Assembly (NCBI RefSeq): GCF_018866325.1
Contig: NZ_CP076457.1
Span: 5,181,001 to 5,245,000 of the forward strand
Source of the DNA: Streptomyces sp. YPW6
Lineage (GTDB): Bacteria > Actinomycetota > Actinomycetes > Streptomycetales > Streptomycetaceae
Direction of reading: 5' to 3'
DNA length: 64,000 nucleotides
In this document: positions 26,332 to 33,773 of the stretch, piece after piece
Position numbering within the stretch: the stretch's first letter is position 1
Layout: each line of letters starts with the position of its first letter
Notes under the pieces: generated by a model
Told to the model about the DNA's origin: nothing
The model's database searches: none
The model's input: only the letters and a program-made list of their open reading frames with translations
Translations under genes and position numbers: made by a program

Positions 26332-27235
26332 GGGTATCTCCTGCCGGAAGGGAAGAAGGACGCGGCGCGTGACGGACGTTGGCCGCGGACAGATAGAGGG
26401 CGTTCTTGAGCTGGAAGGCCGTCATCCGTGGATGCGCGGACAGCACCCGGGCGCAGAGCCCGGCGACGTACGGCGTGGCGAAGCTGTTGCCCGTGGTGCG
26501 GATCGTCCGGCCGCCCAGCCAGGGCACGGTCACGTTCTGGCCCGGTCCGAAGAACTCCACCGGGGGATCGGGGTTGTACAGGTGCAGTTCGGGGTCGTCC
26601 TCCTGGTGGCTCCCCACCGAGATCACGGAGGCGAACCGCCACGGGAAGCTCTCCACCGGGGTGTTGTGCGCCGAGGCGACGATCACCGTACGGGCGAAGT
26701 AGGCGCTGTCCGCCAGGCTGTGCAGTTCCTGCGCGAACCGCGTACGGGTTGTCGACAGGCTGAGGTTGACCACGTCGAACCGCTGCTCCACCGCCCAGCG
26801 CAGCCCGGCCATCAGGATGTCGCCGGTGCCGGAGAACCGCTCCCCGAGCACCCGCACGCTGTGGATCTCGCACTCCGGGGCGGTCCGGCGGATGATGCCC
26901 GCACACGCGGTGCCGTGGCCGCAGGTGTCCCCGGTCGTGGTCGGCTCGACGGTGATCCTGCCGGTCTCCTCGTCCTTGACGGCCACCCAGGACCCGGCCG
27001 GCGGGCCGACCAGCGGATGGTCCCGCTCGACCCCCGAGTCCACGACGCACACGCGGACGCCGCGCCCCGTGGCGGGCCCGGCCGGCCGGCCGAGCGGCGG
27101 CCCCGCGTCCGCCAGCACCGGTACGTCGTCGGGGCCGCGCCCGCGCAGACTCCAGGTCAGCCCCTGACCCGGGGCCGTACGCGCCCGGGGCCGCACCGAA
27201 TCCGCCGGCGCCTGTGCCGGTTCCGTGGTCGTCAT
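26312..27235 (-). CDS. Subtilisin-like (S8) serine peptidase, no signal peptide
   Basis: The 307-residue S8 peptidase has the catalytic triad in order: Asp in VCVVDSGVERDHP, His in GDTCGHGTACAG and Ser in TTGNSFATPYVAG, with oxyanion Asn likely in VIVASAHNTP. The N-terminus is hydrophilic and Pro/Arg-rich with no signal peptide, so it should act in the cytosol. It starts three bases after the cyclase stop and overlaps the GAF gene. In a run containing a small peptide and a radical SAM enzyme, a cytosolic subtilisin is a natural candidate for leader removal. ATG 27235 has AGGAG eight bases upstream. Confidence 0.88.
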   Translation of the reverse strand: MTTTEPAQAPADSVRPRARTAPGQGLTWSLRGRGPDDVPVLADAGPPLGRPAGPATGRGVRVCVVDSGVERDHPLVGPPAGSWVAVKDEETGRITVEPTTTGDTCGHGTACAGIIRRTAPECEIHSVRVLGERFSGTGDILMAGLRWAVEQRFDVVNLSLSTTRTRFAQELHSLADSAYFARTVIVASAHNTPVESFPWRFASVISVGSHQEDDPELHLYNPDPPVEFFGPGQNVTVPWLGGRTIRTTGNSFATPYVAGLCARVLSAHPRMTAFQLKNALYLSAANVRHAPRPSSLPAGDTRDDSEN

Positions 27236-27238
27236 CGG

Positions 27239-30200
27239 TCAGCTCCTCTCCCTCGTCGTGGCCATCGGCAGGGGCGGGTGCGCGAGGAACCCGGAGACCC
27301 GGCGGAATCCCGGCAGATGTCCCTTGCCGGTGAAGTGCACTGCGGCCGCCCCGGCCGACGCCGTGGCCTCCGGAAGCCGGCCCAGGGCGGCGAGCGTGTG
27401 CGCCCGGTCCAGCTCGGCCGTCGCCTGCACCAGCGGGGAATCGGTGAGCAGCGACGCCCGCACGGCCTGCTCCGCGTATCCGGCCGCCTCCTCGGGCCGG
27501 TCCCGTGCCGTCAGGCGGGCCCGCAGCCCCGCCAGGTCCACCGCGTCCGCCCGGCTCAGCCCCGGCGCGTCACCGACGCCCGCCAGCCGTTCGGCCGCCC
27601 GGTCCTCCCGGCCCTCGTCCAGCTCCAGACGGGCCGCGTCCAGCGCCACTGCCGTCCGCATCCCGGCCGCCCCCGTACGCCGGGCCGCCGCGTCCGCCCG
27701 ACCGAGCAGGTCCAGCGCTGCGGCACTCCGGCCGGACAGCGCCTCCACCGTCGCCCGGAACATCGGCAGGAAGACCTCCGCCTCGGCGAACCCCAGCCTC
27801 CGGGCCAGCCGCTCCGCCTCGGCCAGGCAGCCGTACGCGTCCTCGGTCGCGTCCTGGAGCGCGTACAGCACCGCCAGGGGGCAGTTGAGGGTGACCCGGA
27901 CCGTGGGGCGGCCCGCGCCGTGCGTCGCCAGCAGGGTCCGGCAGCGGATCACCGCCGCGGGCACCGGGACCGGCCCGCGCCACAGGGAGATGCCGATCGC
28001 GCCGAGCGCCCCGGCCCGTTCCGGCTCCGCGCCGGCCAGTACGGCGTGCTCCAGGGCCCGCGCCTGGTCCCGCTCCGCCTCCTCGTGCCGTCCGGACCGC
28101 TGGAACTGCTGGGCGAGCCGCAGATGGGCCCGCGCCCGGCCGACCGAGTCCCCGGCCGCCTCGAACACCGGGAGCACGGTCCGGGCCACGGCGGCGGGGC
28201 CGGGTCCGGGCCCGTCCGGGTTCAGCACCGCGAGCGCGAGGCGGGCGTGCGCGGCCTCCACCGGGTCGTCGGCCGTGTCCCGTACCTGGAGGAGCAGTTC
28301 GGCGCCCTCGGCGGCGCGGCCGAGCGCCACCCGCAGTTCGCCCAGCCGCCGGGTCGCCGCCGGGTCACCGGGGCGCAGGTCCACCGCCCGCTCCAGCAGG
28401 CCGTGCGCCCAGTGCAGGTCGGACCGGGAGGCGGCCTGCGCCCCGGCCCGGCCCAGTGCCGCGGCGGCCCGGTCGCGCAGCCGCCGGGCCCGGTCGTCCA
28501 GCAGGCCCAGCTCCGCACGATAGCGGTAGGCCCGCTCCAGGTGGCCGCCGACCGCACCGTCACCGCTGCGCAGCACGCTCGGCAACTCGGCCGCCCAGGC
28601 GTGGCGTTCGGCCTTGGCCCGTTTGGAGAGCGAGGCGTACGCGACTTCGTGCACGAGTCCGCTGCTGAAGCGGTGCGCCGCTGCCGCCCCTTGTCCCGAC
28701 GGGCCCGACTCGACCAGCCGGCGGCGGGCCAGGGCCGCCAACGCCTCGGTGACGCGCCGCTGCTGGTCGGGGGCCGGCGCCTCCGGGCCGCCCGCGTGCG
28801 TGCCGGTGCGGGCGGCCGGGTGTGTTCCGGCGGGCGCTGCGCTCCCGTGGCCCTCCGTGCCCCGTACGGACGACTGGAGCCGGATCAGTTCCGATGCGGT
28901 GAACTCCCGGCCGATCACGGCGGCCAGGTCCACCACCTCGCGCTCCGCGCGGGCCAGCGCGCCGATCCGCGCGCCCAGGAGGGCCTGGAGCGTGGGCGGC
29001 AGATCCTCGCCGGCCACTCCGCCCCCGGGCTCCGCCCGGCCGCCGACCAGGAGCTGCTCCAGGTAGAGCGGGTTGCCCCCGGCCCGCGCCAGGAGCACGT
29101 CGTCGCCGGGCGGCAGGTGCCCACCGGGCCGAGCGTGGGTGTCGCCGGGCTGAGCCGGAGCGTCGCCGGGGGAGCGGGCGTCGCCGTGGGAGCGGGCGTC
29201 GCCGTGGGGCGGGACGTCGTCGCCGGAGCGCACGGCGCTGCCGGGCCGGGCGTGAGCGTCCACAGGCGCGTGGTCGCCGGGCAGAGCATGAGCGTCCGCA
29301 GGGGTGGGGTGGCCGGGCCGGGCGTGAGCGTCCGTCGGAGCGTGGTCGCCCGACCGGCCGCCGCCGTCCGACCGGCCGCCGCCGTCCGACCGGAAGCCGT
29401 CGTCCGACGGGTCGCCGTCGTCCGACGGGTCGCCGTCGTCGGGGTGTGCGGCAGCGCCCTGCGCCGTGAGCCGGTCGCCGGACGGGGGCGGCCCGCCGCC
29501 AGGACCGGCGAGAAGCGAGGCGAGCCGGGCCGCCTCCTCGTACGGCAGCCCGGTGAGCTGGAGCAGCGGCCCCGCACCGGCGGGCGGGTCGCCGTCCTCG
29601 CCCGGCCCGTCCGGCCGCCCGGCGCAGAGCACCAGCACGCCCCCGCACCCCGAGCCGTCCGTCAGCCGGTGCACCGTGCGGACCAGCAGGGGGGCCGCCG
29701 CGTGCCAGTCGTCCAGCACCAGGACGGCCGGGCGGGCGCGGGCCACCCGCTCCAGGACCGTCGCCAGCGCCGCGCACATGTCCTCGAAGGGAGCGTTCGG
29801 CGTACCGTCACTCAGCAGACCCCCGGACAGCAAGGCCATCGCGTCGTCGACCGCCAGCCCCTCGGCCGCCTCCCGCGTGCCCTCGGCGCCTGTCCCGGCG
29901 GGGTCCGTCGCGGCCAGCAGGGAACGCACCGCGTCGGCCAGCGGCGCGAGGGTGCCGTGGTCCCCGTAACTGCGGCACCGCCCCGCGCCGTACGCGAGCC
30001 CGCCGGACGCCGAACGCCCCGCGAGCCACTCCCGTACCAGCCGGGTCTTGCCGATCCCCGCCTCCCCGGTGACCCGCAGCAGTTCGGCCGCGTCCCGGCG
30101 CACCGCCCGTGCCAGTGCGGCGTCCAGCGCCCGCCGCTCGGCGTCCCGCCCGACGAAGGGGACGTCGAAGCGGCGCAGCAGTTCGGGGTCGTCCGCGCCC

Positions 30201-30895
30201 AGCGCGAGCAGCCGGTGGGCCTCGACGCTGTCCCGCTTGCCCTTCAGCCGCAGCGGCCCGGTCGGCTCGGCCTTCACCGTCGGACCGGCGGCGAGCAGGG
30301 TCCCGGGACCGATCAGGATCTCGCCCCGGCCGGCGTTCTGCTCCAGCCGGGCGGCGATGTTCACGGTCTCCCCGGAGACCAGCGCCTGCCGGGCGGTCCG
30401 GTCCGAACCGGCCACCACCTGACCGGTGTTGACTCCGATCCGGATGGCCAGCTCGATACCGAGGGTGGCGGCCAGCTCCTCGTTCAGCCGGGCCAGCGCC
30501 CGGCGCATCCCGAGCGCCGCCGCCAGCGCCCGGCGGGCGTCGTCGTCCCGCACCACCGGGACGCCGAACACCGCCATCACCGCGTCCCCGATGAACTTCT
30601 CCGGGGTGCCGCCCCGTGCCACGATCTCCGCGCTCATCGCCTCGAAGTACCGCAGGGTCACCGTGCGCAGCGTCTCCGGGTCCAGCACGCCGGACAGGGC
30701 GGTGGACCCGACGAGATCGCAGAACAGCACGGTCACCGGCTTGCGTTCGTCACCGGGCGGGGGAGCGTCGGCGCCCGGCCCGGCCGCGGCGGCGGGGCCG
30801 GCCGCCGCCTCCTGGGCGGTCGCGCACGGCGTCCCGCAGGACGAGCAGAACCGGGCCGTCGGCGGCAGGTCCTGCTGGCACGAGAGGCAGTTCAT
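27239..30895 (-). CDS. Class III nucleotidyl cyclase fused to AAA ATPase and TPR domains
   Basis: The 1,218-residue protein begins with a zinc ribbon (MNCLSCQQ then FCSSCGTPC), followed by a class III cyclase domain at about 50-230. Both metal Asp are present (VLFCDLVGST and FIGDAVMAVFG), as is the Lys before FIGD and GETVNIAARLE with Asn and Arg, so it looks active, most likely adenylyl. An AAA ATPase follows (P-loop GEAGIGKTRL near 260), then a long helical TPR part. A low-complexity insert of about 110 residues (29145-29445) splits the AAA region before RAGGNPLYLEQLL. It lies downstream of the small peptide gene, after a strong hairpin. Confidence 0.85.
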   Translation of the reverse strand: MNCLSCQQDLPPTARFCSSCGTPCATAQEAAAGPAAAAGPGADAPPPGDERKPVTVLFCDLVGSTALSGVLDPETLRTVTLRYFEAMSAEIVARGGTPEKFIGDAVMAVFGVPVVRDDDARRALAAALGMRRALARLNEELAATLGIELAIRIGVNTGQVVAGSDRTARQALVSGETVNIAARLEQNAGRGEILIGPGTLLAAGPTVKAEPTGPLRLKGKRDSVEAHRLLALGADDPELLRRFDVPFVGRDAERRALDAALARAVRRDAAELLRVTGEAGIGKTRLVREWLAGRSASGGLAYGAGRCRSYGDHGTLAPLADAVRSLLAATDPAGTGAEGTREAAEGLAVDDAMALLSGGLLSDGTPNAPFEDMCAALATVLERVARARPAVLVLDDWHAAAPLLVRTVHRLTDGSGCGGVLVLCAGRPDGPGEDGDPPAGAGPLLQLTGLPYEEAARLASLLAGPGGGPPPSGDRLTAQGAAAHPDDGDPSDDGDPSDDGFRSDGGGRSDGGGRSGDHAPTDAHARPGHPTPADAHALPGDHAPVDAHARPGSAVRSGDDVPPHGDARSHGDARSPGDAPAQPGDTHARPGGHLPPGDDVLLARAGGNPLYLEQLLVGGRAEPGGGVAGEDLPPTLQALLGARIGALARAEREVVDLAAVIGREFTASELIRLQSSVRGTEGHGSAAPAGTHPAARTGTHAGGPEAPAPDQQRRVTEALAALARRRLVESGPSGQGAAAAHRFSSGLVHEVAYASLSKRAKAERHAWAAELPSVLRSGDGAVGGHLERAYRYRAELGLLDDRARRLRDRAAAALGRAGAQAASRSDLHWAHGLLERAVDLRPGDPAATRRLGELRVALGRAAEGAELLLQVRDTADDPVEAAHARLALAVLNPDGPGPGPAAVARTVLPVFEAAGDSVGRARAHLRLAQQFQRSGRHEEAERDQARALEHAVLAGAEPERAGALGAIGISLWRGPVPVPAAVIRCRTLLATHGAGRPTVRVTLNCPLAVLYALQDATEDAYGCLAEAERLARRLGFAEAEVFLPMFRATVEALSGRSAAALDLLGRADAAARRTGAAGMRTAVALDAARLELDEGREDRAAERLAGVGDAPGLSRADAVDLAGLRARLTARDRPEEAAGYAEQAVRASLLTDSPLVQATAELDRAHTLAALGRLPEATASAGAAAVHFTGKGHLPGFRRVSGFLAHPPLPMATTRERS
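29145..29445 (-). repeat. In-frame minisatellites inside the cyclase/AAA gene
   Basis: Three 36-bp units tile 29240-29347, encoding 12-residue repeats of the form DHAPxDAHARPG. Next to them, 29348-29440 holds 18-bp units encoding GGGRSD and DDGDPS types, and 29150-29220 shorter HGDARS units. All unit lengths are multiples of three, so the frame survives. Confidence 0.8.
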
Positions 30896-30974
30896 GACGG
30901 GTCCTTCTCTCCGGGATGCCGGGCTCCGGGACGTTGGGCTCTCCGGGAGGTCGGGCTCTTGGCGATGTCGGGCG

Positions 30975-31027
30975 GGTGCGGGCCCGGCGGCGGTGATCGC
31001 CGCGCCGGGCCCGCACCGCAGACCGGT
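30975..31027 (-). terminator. 15-bp stem hairpin just after the small peptide gene
   Basis: GGTGCGGGCCCGGCG (30975-30989) is perfectly complementary to 31013-31027, with a loop that can pair further. It starts 22 bases after the peptide stop at 31049 and precedes the cyclase start by 80 bases. It could terminate most transcripts after the peptide, giving more peptide than cyclase. Confidence 0.65.
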
Positions 31028-31048
31028 CGGAACCGGGTCGGTCCGGGG

Positions 31049-31267
31049 TCAGAACAGCGCGCCCCCGGCGATCTCGCCGTGCGCCTGCACCTCCGGCCCC
31101 ACGGCGTCCAGCCGGCTTTTCACATCGAGCAGCAGCGCCAGTTCCTCCTCGGTCAGCCCGCTCAGCACCTCGCGCTGCTCCTCGGTGAGCAGGTCGACGG
31201 GGAAGCCCGCCTCGTACAACGCGTCGGGCAGCGAAGGCCGTTCGCCGTACTCGGGTGGTCCGGTCAT
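31049..31267 (-). CDS. 72-residue putative RiPP precursor ending GGALF
   Basis: The acidic 72-residue peptide has a helical leader-like middle (GFPVDLLTEEQREVLSGL, then EEELALLLDVKSRLDAVG) and a short tail GEIAGGALF with C-terminal Phe; it has no Cys. I recall that short Streptomyces proteins with this helix and an aromatic last residue are named after an 'aroma-sacti' cluster type; I could not check this. It is coupled by ATGA overlap to the diiron-oxidase gene, itself overlapping the radical SAM gene by GTGA, and is followed by a strong hairpin. These features fit a RiPP precursor. The alternative is a small accessory or recognition protein. Confidence 0.7.
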   Translation of the reverse strand: MTGPPEYGERPSLPDALYEAGFPVDLLTEEQREVLSGLTEEELALLLDVKSRLDAVGPEVQAHGEIAGGALF

Positions 31268-31989
31268 GATGTGACTCCCATCGGTGAGACGAGTCCGGCT
31301 CCCCGCGGCGACGGCGCCGGCGCGGAGCGCCCGAGCCGGACGAACAGCCGGGTGAGCGCGTCGAGGGAGTGCAGGGCGCTGACCGCCACGGCCGCTTCCC
31401 GGTCCCGGCCGAGCGGCAGCCGGTCCAGCAGCGCGTACAACTCGTCCAGGTGCTCCGTGTCGAGCGCGGCGTGCTCCCGTACGGTCCGCAGCGCCGCGGC
31501 GGGCAGCCCGGTGCGCCGGGCGATGCGGTCGGTCAGGCCGGGGGCGGGCGCGTAGCCCTCCAGTACGGCGATGTAGCCCAGCAGGGCGACCGGGTGGTGG
31601 TGCTCGATCCAGTAGTACTGGGACCCGACGAGCGAGGCGACCAGCGGAGAGGGAAACGGCCCGAGCGCGTCCCCGGGCGTGCCGCCCGCCGCCCGGAGGT
31701 CCTCCAGCAGCCAGGCGTCGTGCCCCTCCTCCTCCCGGATGTGCTCCGCCAGATACGCGGCGACCGGCGCCGCGAGCGGATCACCGGCAGCGGCCCGGGG
31801 CCGGAGGCGGTCGAGAGCCAGCTCCATGAGCGGGACGGAGGCCCGGATGACGGCGTGCATGGTGCACAGATACGTCCGGTAGCGCGGCAACAGCCCCTCG
31901 GCACGCCACATCTGGTGCGTCGCGCCCCGGAACTCCGGCTCCAGCAGGAGGAGTTTGGTCCGCAGCCGGGCAGAGGTCCCGGCGCTCAC
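31264..31989 (-). CDS. Heme-oxygenase-like diiron oxidase
   Basis: The 241-residue all-helical protein has the metal-ligand pattern of heme-oxygenase-like diiron oxidases (iron-containing redox family): EHIREEEGHDAW supplies a Glu/His pair, SQYYWIEHHHP another Glu/His, and EHAALDTEHLDEL the last acidic/His group. Such enzymes use O2 to cleave or oxidise amino-acid or fatty substrates. GTG 31989 overlaps the radical SAM stop, and its own stop overlaps the peptide start, so the three are made together. It probably acts on the same peptide as the radical SAM enzyme. The precise reaction cannot be told. Confidence 0.82.
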   Translation of the reverse strand: MSAGTSARLRTKLLLLEPEFRGATHQMWRAEGLLPRYRTYLCTMHAVIRASVPLMELALDRLRPRAAAGDPLAAPVAAYLAEHIREEEGHDAWLLEDLRAAGGTPGDALGPFPSPLVASLVGSQYYWIEHHHPVALLGYIAVLEGYAPAPGLTDRIARRTGLPAAALRTVREHAALDTEHLDELYALLDRLPLGRDREAAVAVSALHSLDALTRLFVRLGRSAPAPSPRGAGLVSPMGVTS

Positions 31990-33158
31990 CGGATGTCCCG
32001 TTCGCCGGCCTCCGGCAGGGCCGGCCCGCCCGCGACGACCAACGGCGCGTACGCCGCGCAGCCGTGGCGGCGCACGACGCCCTGCGCCCCCTCCCGGGAA
32101 CCGCGCATCGCGGCCGTCAGGTCCAGCAGCTCCCCGGCCGCGCCGCCCGCGACCGCCTGCGCCCCGGCCGCCACCGCCGCGTCACCGCCCAGCGCCCGGC
32201 ACCCGTCGCAGTAGGAGCCCGGCCGGGGGCCGGAGCCGAACCGGGCGGCCAGATGAGCCGGCCCGACCGTGCGGAGCATGCGCAGCACCGGGGATTCCAG
32301 CGCCCGGCGGCGCACGGTCGCCCAGTCGTCCTCCGCGATGTGGCCGAGGTCCAGATGGGCCGGAGCGGGGCGGCGGTCCACGGCGTCCTGGTTGCAGCAG
32401 GCCAGCACCCGGCCGTCGAAGGCGACCACCGGCCAGGCCGCCATCGCGCACGGGGACGCCGCCTCGGGGTCGGGGCCGGTGCGGGCCGCCCGCGCCCAGG
32501 AAGCGGCCCGGCCGAACGGCCGCACCTCGTTGACCAGGCACGGCACCCGGCCGCCGAACTCCTTCTCCACCGCCCGTGTCAGATCGGCGAGATACGGGTC
32601 CGACCCGCCCGTCCCGGTGAGGTGGAGGCTCACGGCCACCCCCTCCTCCCGGACGAGGTGCAGGGCACGGAACACGTCGGCCCGCGACACCTCGCGTTCG
32701 TGGTGGACGTCGAGGGAGGCCGAGAAGTGGTCGACGGAGCGGATGGCGCGCAGGACGGCGGGCGGAATCGCTCCACGGCGTCCGCCCCGGCCGCCGCGCA
32801 CACCCCCGCTCCGGCCGCCGCGTGCACCCCCGCTCCGGCCGCCCCCGCTTCGGGCGAAGAACATGCCGCTGAGCAGTGCCGTACGCGATCCGGCGCCCCG
32901 TGCCAGGGTGCTCAGCCGTTCGGCGAGCGCGGGCCGCAGCAGCGGCTCCCCGCCGGTGAGCATGACCACGTCCGGCCGGTTCTCCGTCGTGAACGAGCCC
33001 ACGAAGCGCTCCAGATGACCGGCGTCCGGCTCCTCGCGGGTGAACAGGTCCGACCCGGTCGAGCAGTGCGCGCAGCTCAGCGGGCACCGCCGGGTGAGAC
33101 CGAGCAGCAGACCTGCGGCGGGGAAGGGCCGCCGTGCGACGAGTTCGGCGAGTTCCAT
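31986..33158 (-). CDS. Radical SAM peptide maturase
   Basis: The 390-residue enzyme has the radical SAM cluster motif CPLSCAHC at about residue 25 and the SAM-binding TGGEPLL near 75. The C-terminal part (PVVAFDGRVLACCNQD, later YCDGCRAL) resembles SPASM-type auxiliary cluster regions of RiPP-modifying enzymes. A Gly/Arg insert (FARSGGGRSGGARGG and on, nt 32770-32860) interrupts the barrel between two conserved strands. ATG 33158 has AAGGAGG eight bases upstream. It heads the minus-strand run and is divergent from the lanthipeptide precursor at 33479. Substrate is presumably the 72-residue peptide two genes downstream; it could also modify the divergent LanA. Confidence 0.82.
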   Translation of the reverse strand: MELAELVARRPFPAAGLLLGLTRRCPLSCAHCSTGSDLFTREEPDAGHLERFVGSFTTENRPDVVMLTGGEPLLRPALAERLSTLARGAGSRTALLSGMFFARSGGGRSGGARGGRSGGVRGGRGGRRGAIPPAVLRAIRSVDHFSASLDVHHEREVSRADVFRALHLVREEGVAVSLHLTGTGGSDPYLADLTRAVEKEFGGRVPCLVNEVRPFGRAASWARAARTGPDPEAASPCAMAAWPVVAFDGRVLACCNQDAVDRRPAPAHLDLGHIAEDDWATVRRRALESPVLRMLRTVGPAHLAARFGSGPRPGSYCDGCRALGGDAAVAAGAQAVAGGAAGELLDLTAAMRGSREGAQGVVRRHGCAAYAPLVVAGGPALPEAGERDIR

Positions 33159-33330
33159 GCGGGCCGCCTCCTTCGGGGCCGGGGCGCGTCGGGCGCGTAC
33201 CCAGGCTGCGGGCGGCCGGTTCGAGGACGGTCCGAAGGCGCTTCGACAGCGGTATGGGCCCAGGTCGCAGCAGGTTCCGGGGGGCCGGCCGATCCCGCCG
33301 GGGGCGTGCGGGCCGCCGCGAGCCGGGGCG

Positions 33331-33347
33331 ATACCGATGTCATACCG
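33331..33347. promoter_or_regulatory. ATACCG direct repeats, 11-bp period
   Basis: ATACCG occurs at 33331-33336 and 33342-33347, exactly 11 bp apart, in the 320-bp gap between the divergent radical SAM and lanthipeptide precursor genes. A third copy on the other strand (CGGTAT) lies near 33250. Eleven-bp spaced direct repeats are the usual form of SARP binding sites, and an AfsR-like gene lies at 38190-40121. No good -10 sits at the expected distance. Confidence 0.35.
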
Positions 33348-33478
33348 GCGGCGAAGCGATGGCCAGGCCCGGCTTCCTAACGTTCTCGGCAACGGCAGGC
33401 ACCGGCCCGTCGCACCGGACACCGGAGGCAATCCCCCGGGCGTTCCGGTCCCGCAGTGACACGTGGATGGAGACCACC

Positions 33479-33634
33479 ATGTCCGAGAACACCAAGCCGG
33501 CCGACGACGGGACCAACGAGGACGCCGAGGTCGAGGCGCACTCCGTGCTGGACCTCCAGGAGACGGCCAACAACCACGACATCGTCGAGCCCCCCGGGAA
33601 CTGCGTCAGCACCGTGTCCCTCGTCCTGGGCTGA
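33479..33634 (+). CDS. Class III lanthipeptide precursor with atypical core
   Basis: The 51-residue peptide has an acidic leader with AHSVLDLQETA, containing the LDLQ motif bound by class III synthetases, and a C-terminal core around PPGNCVSTVSLVLG. Class III cores normally carry Ser-x2-Ser-x3-Cys for labionin. Here STVSLVLG has Gly in the Cys position, and the only Cys lies before the Ser/Thr residues. ATG 33479 is preceded by GGAG six bases upstream. An MFS transporter and LanKC follow on the same strand, the usual neighbourhood. A ring, if made, would have to close from Cys towards a later dehydrated residue. Confidence 0.82.
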   Translation: MSENTKPADDGTNEDAEVEAHSVLDLQETANNHDIVEPPGNCVSTVSLVLG

Positions 33635-33773
33635 CCGGACGGACCACGCGGTCGGATCCGGCTCGGGCGGGCGTGCCCGGCCGTGACGCCGGCCGAAGCC
33701 GGGGCGGCCTCCGCGCACCACGGAGGCCGCCCCGTCCCACGTACTCGACGAGCACGCCACGACAGGAGCCCCG

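Noticed and set aside
25607..31555. Nearly 2,000-codon plus-strand frame
   Set aside because: It runs antisense through isomerase, GAF, protease and cyclase genes; composition is Arg/Pro/Ala-rich and no domain is visible.
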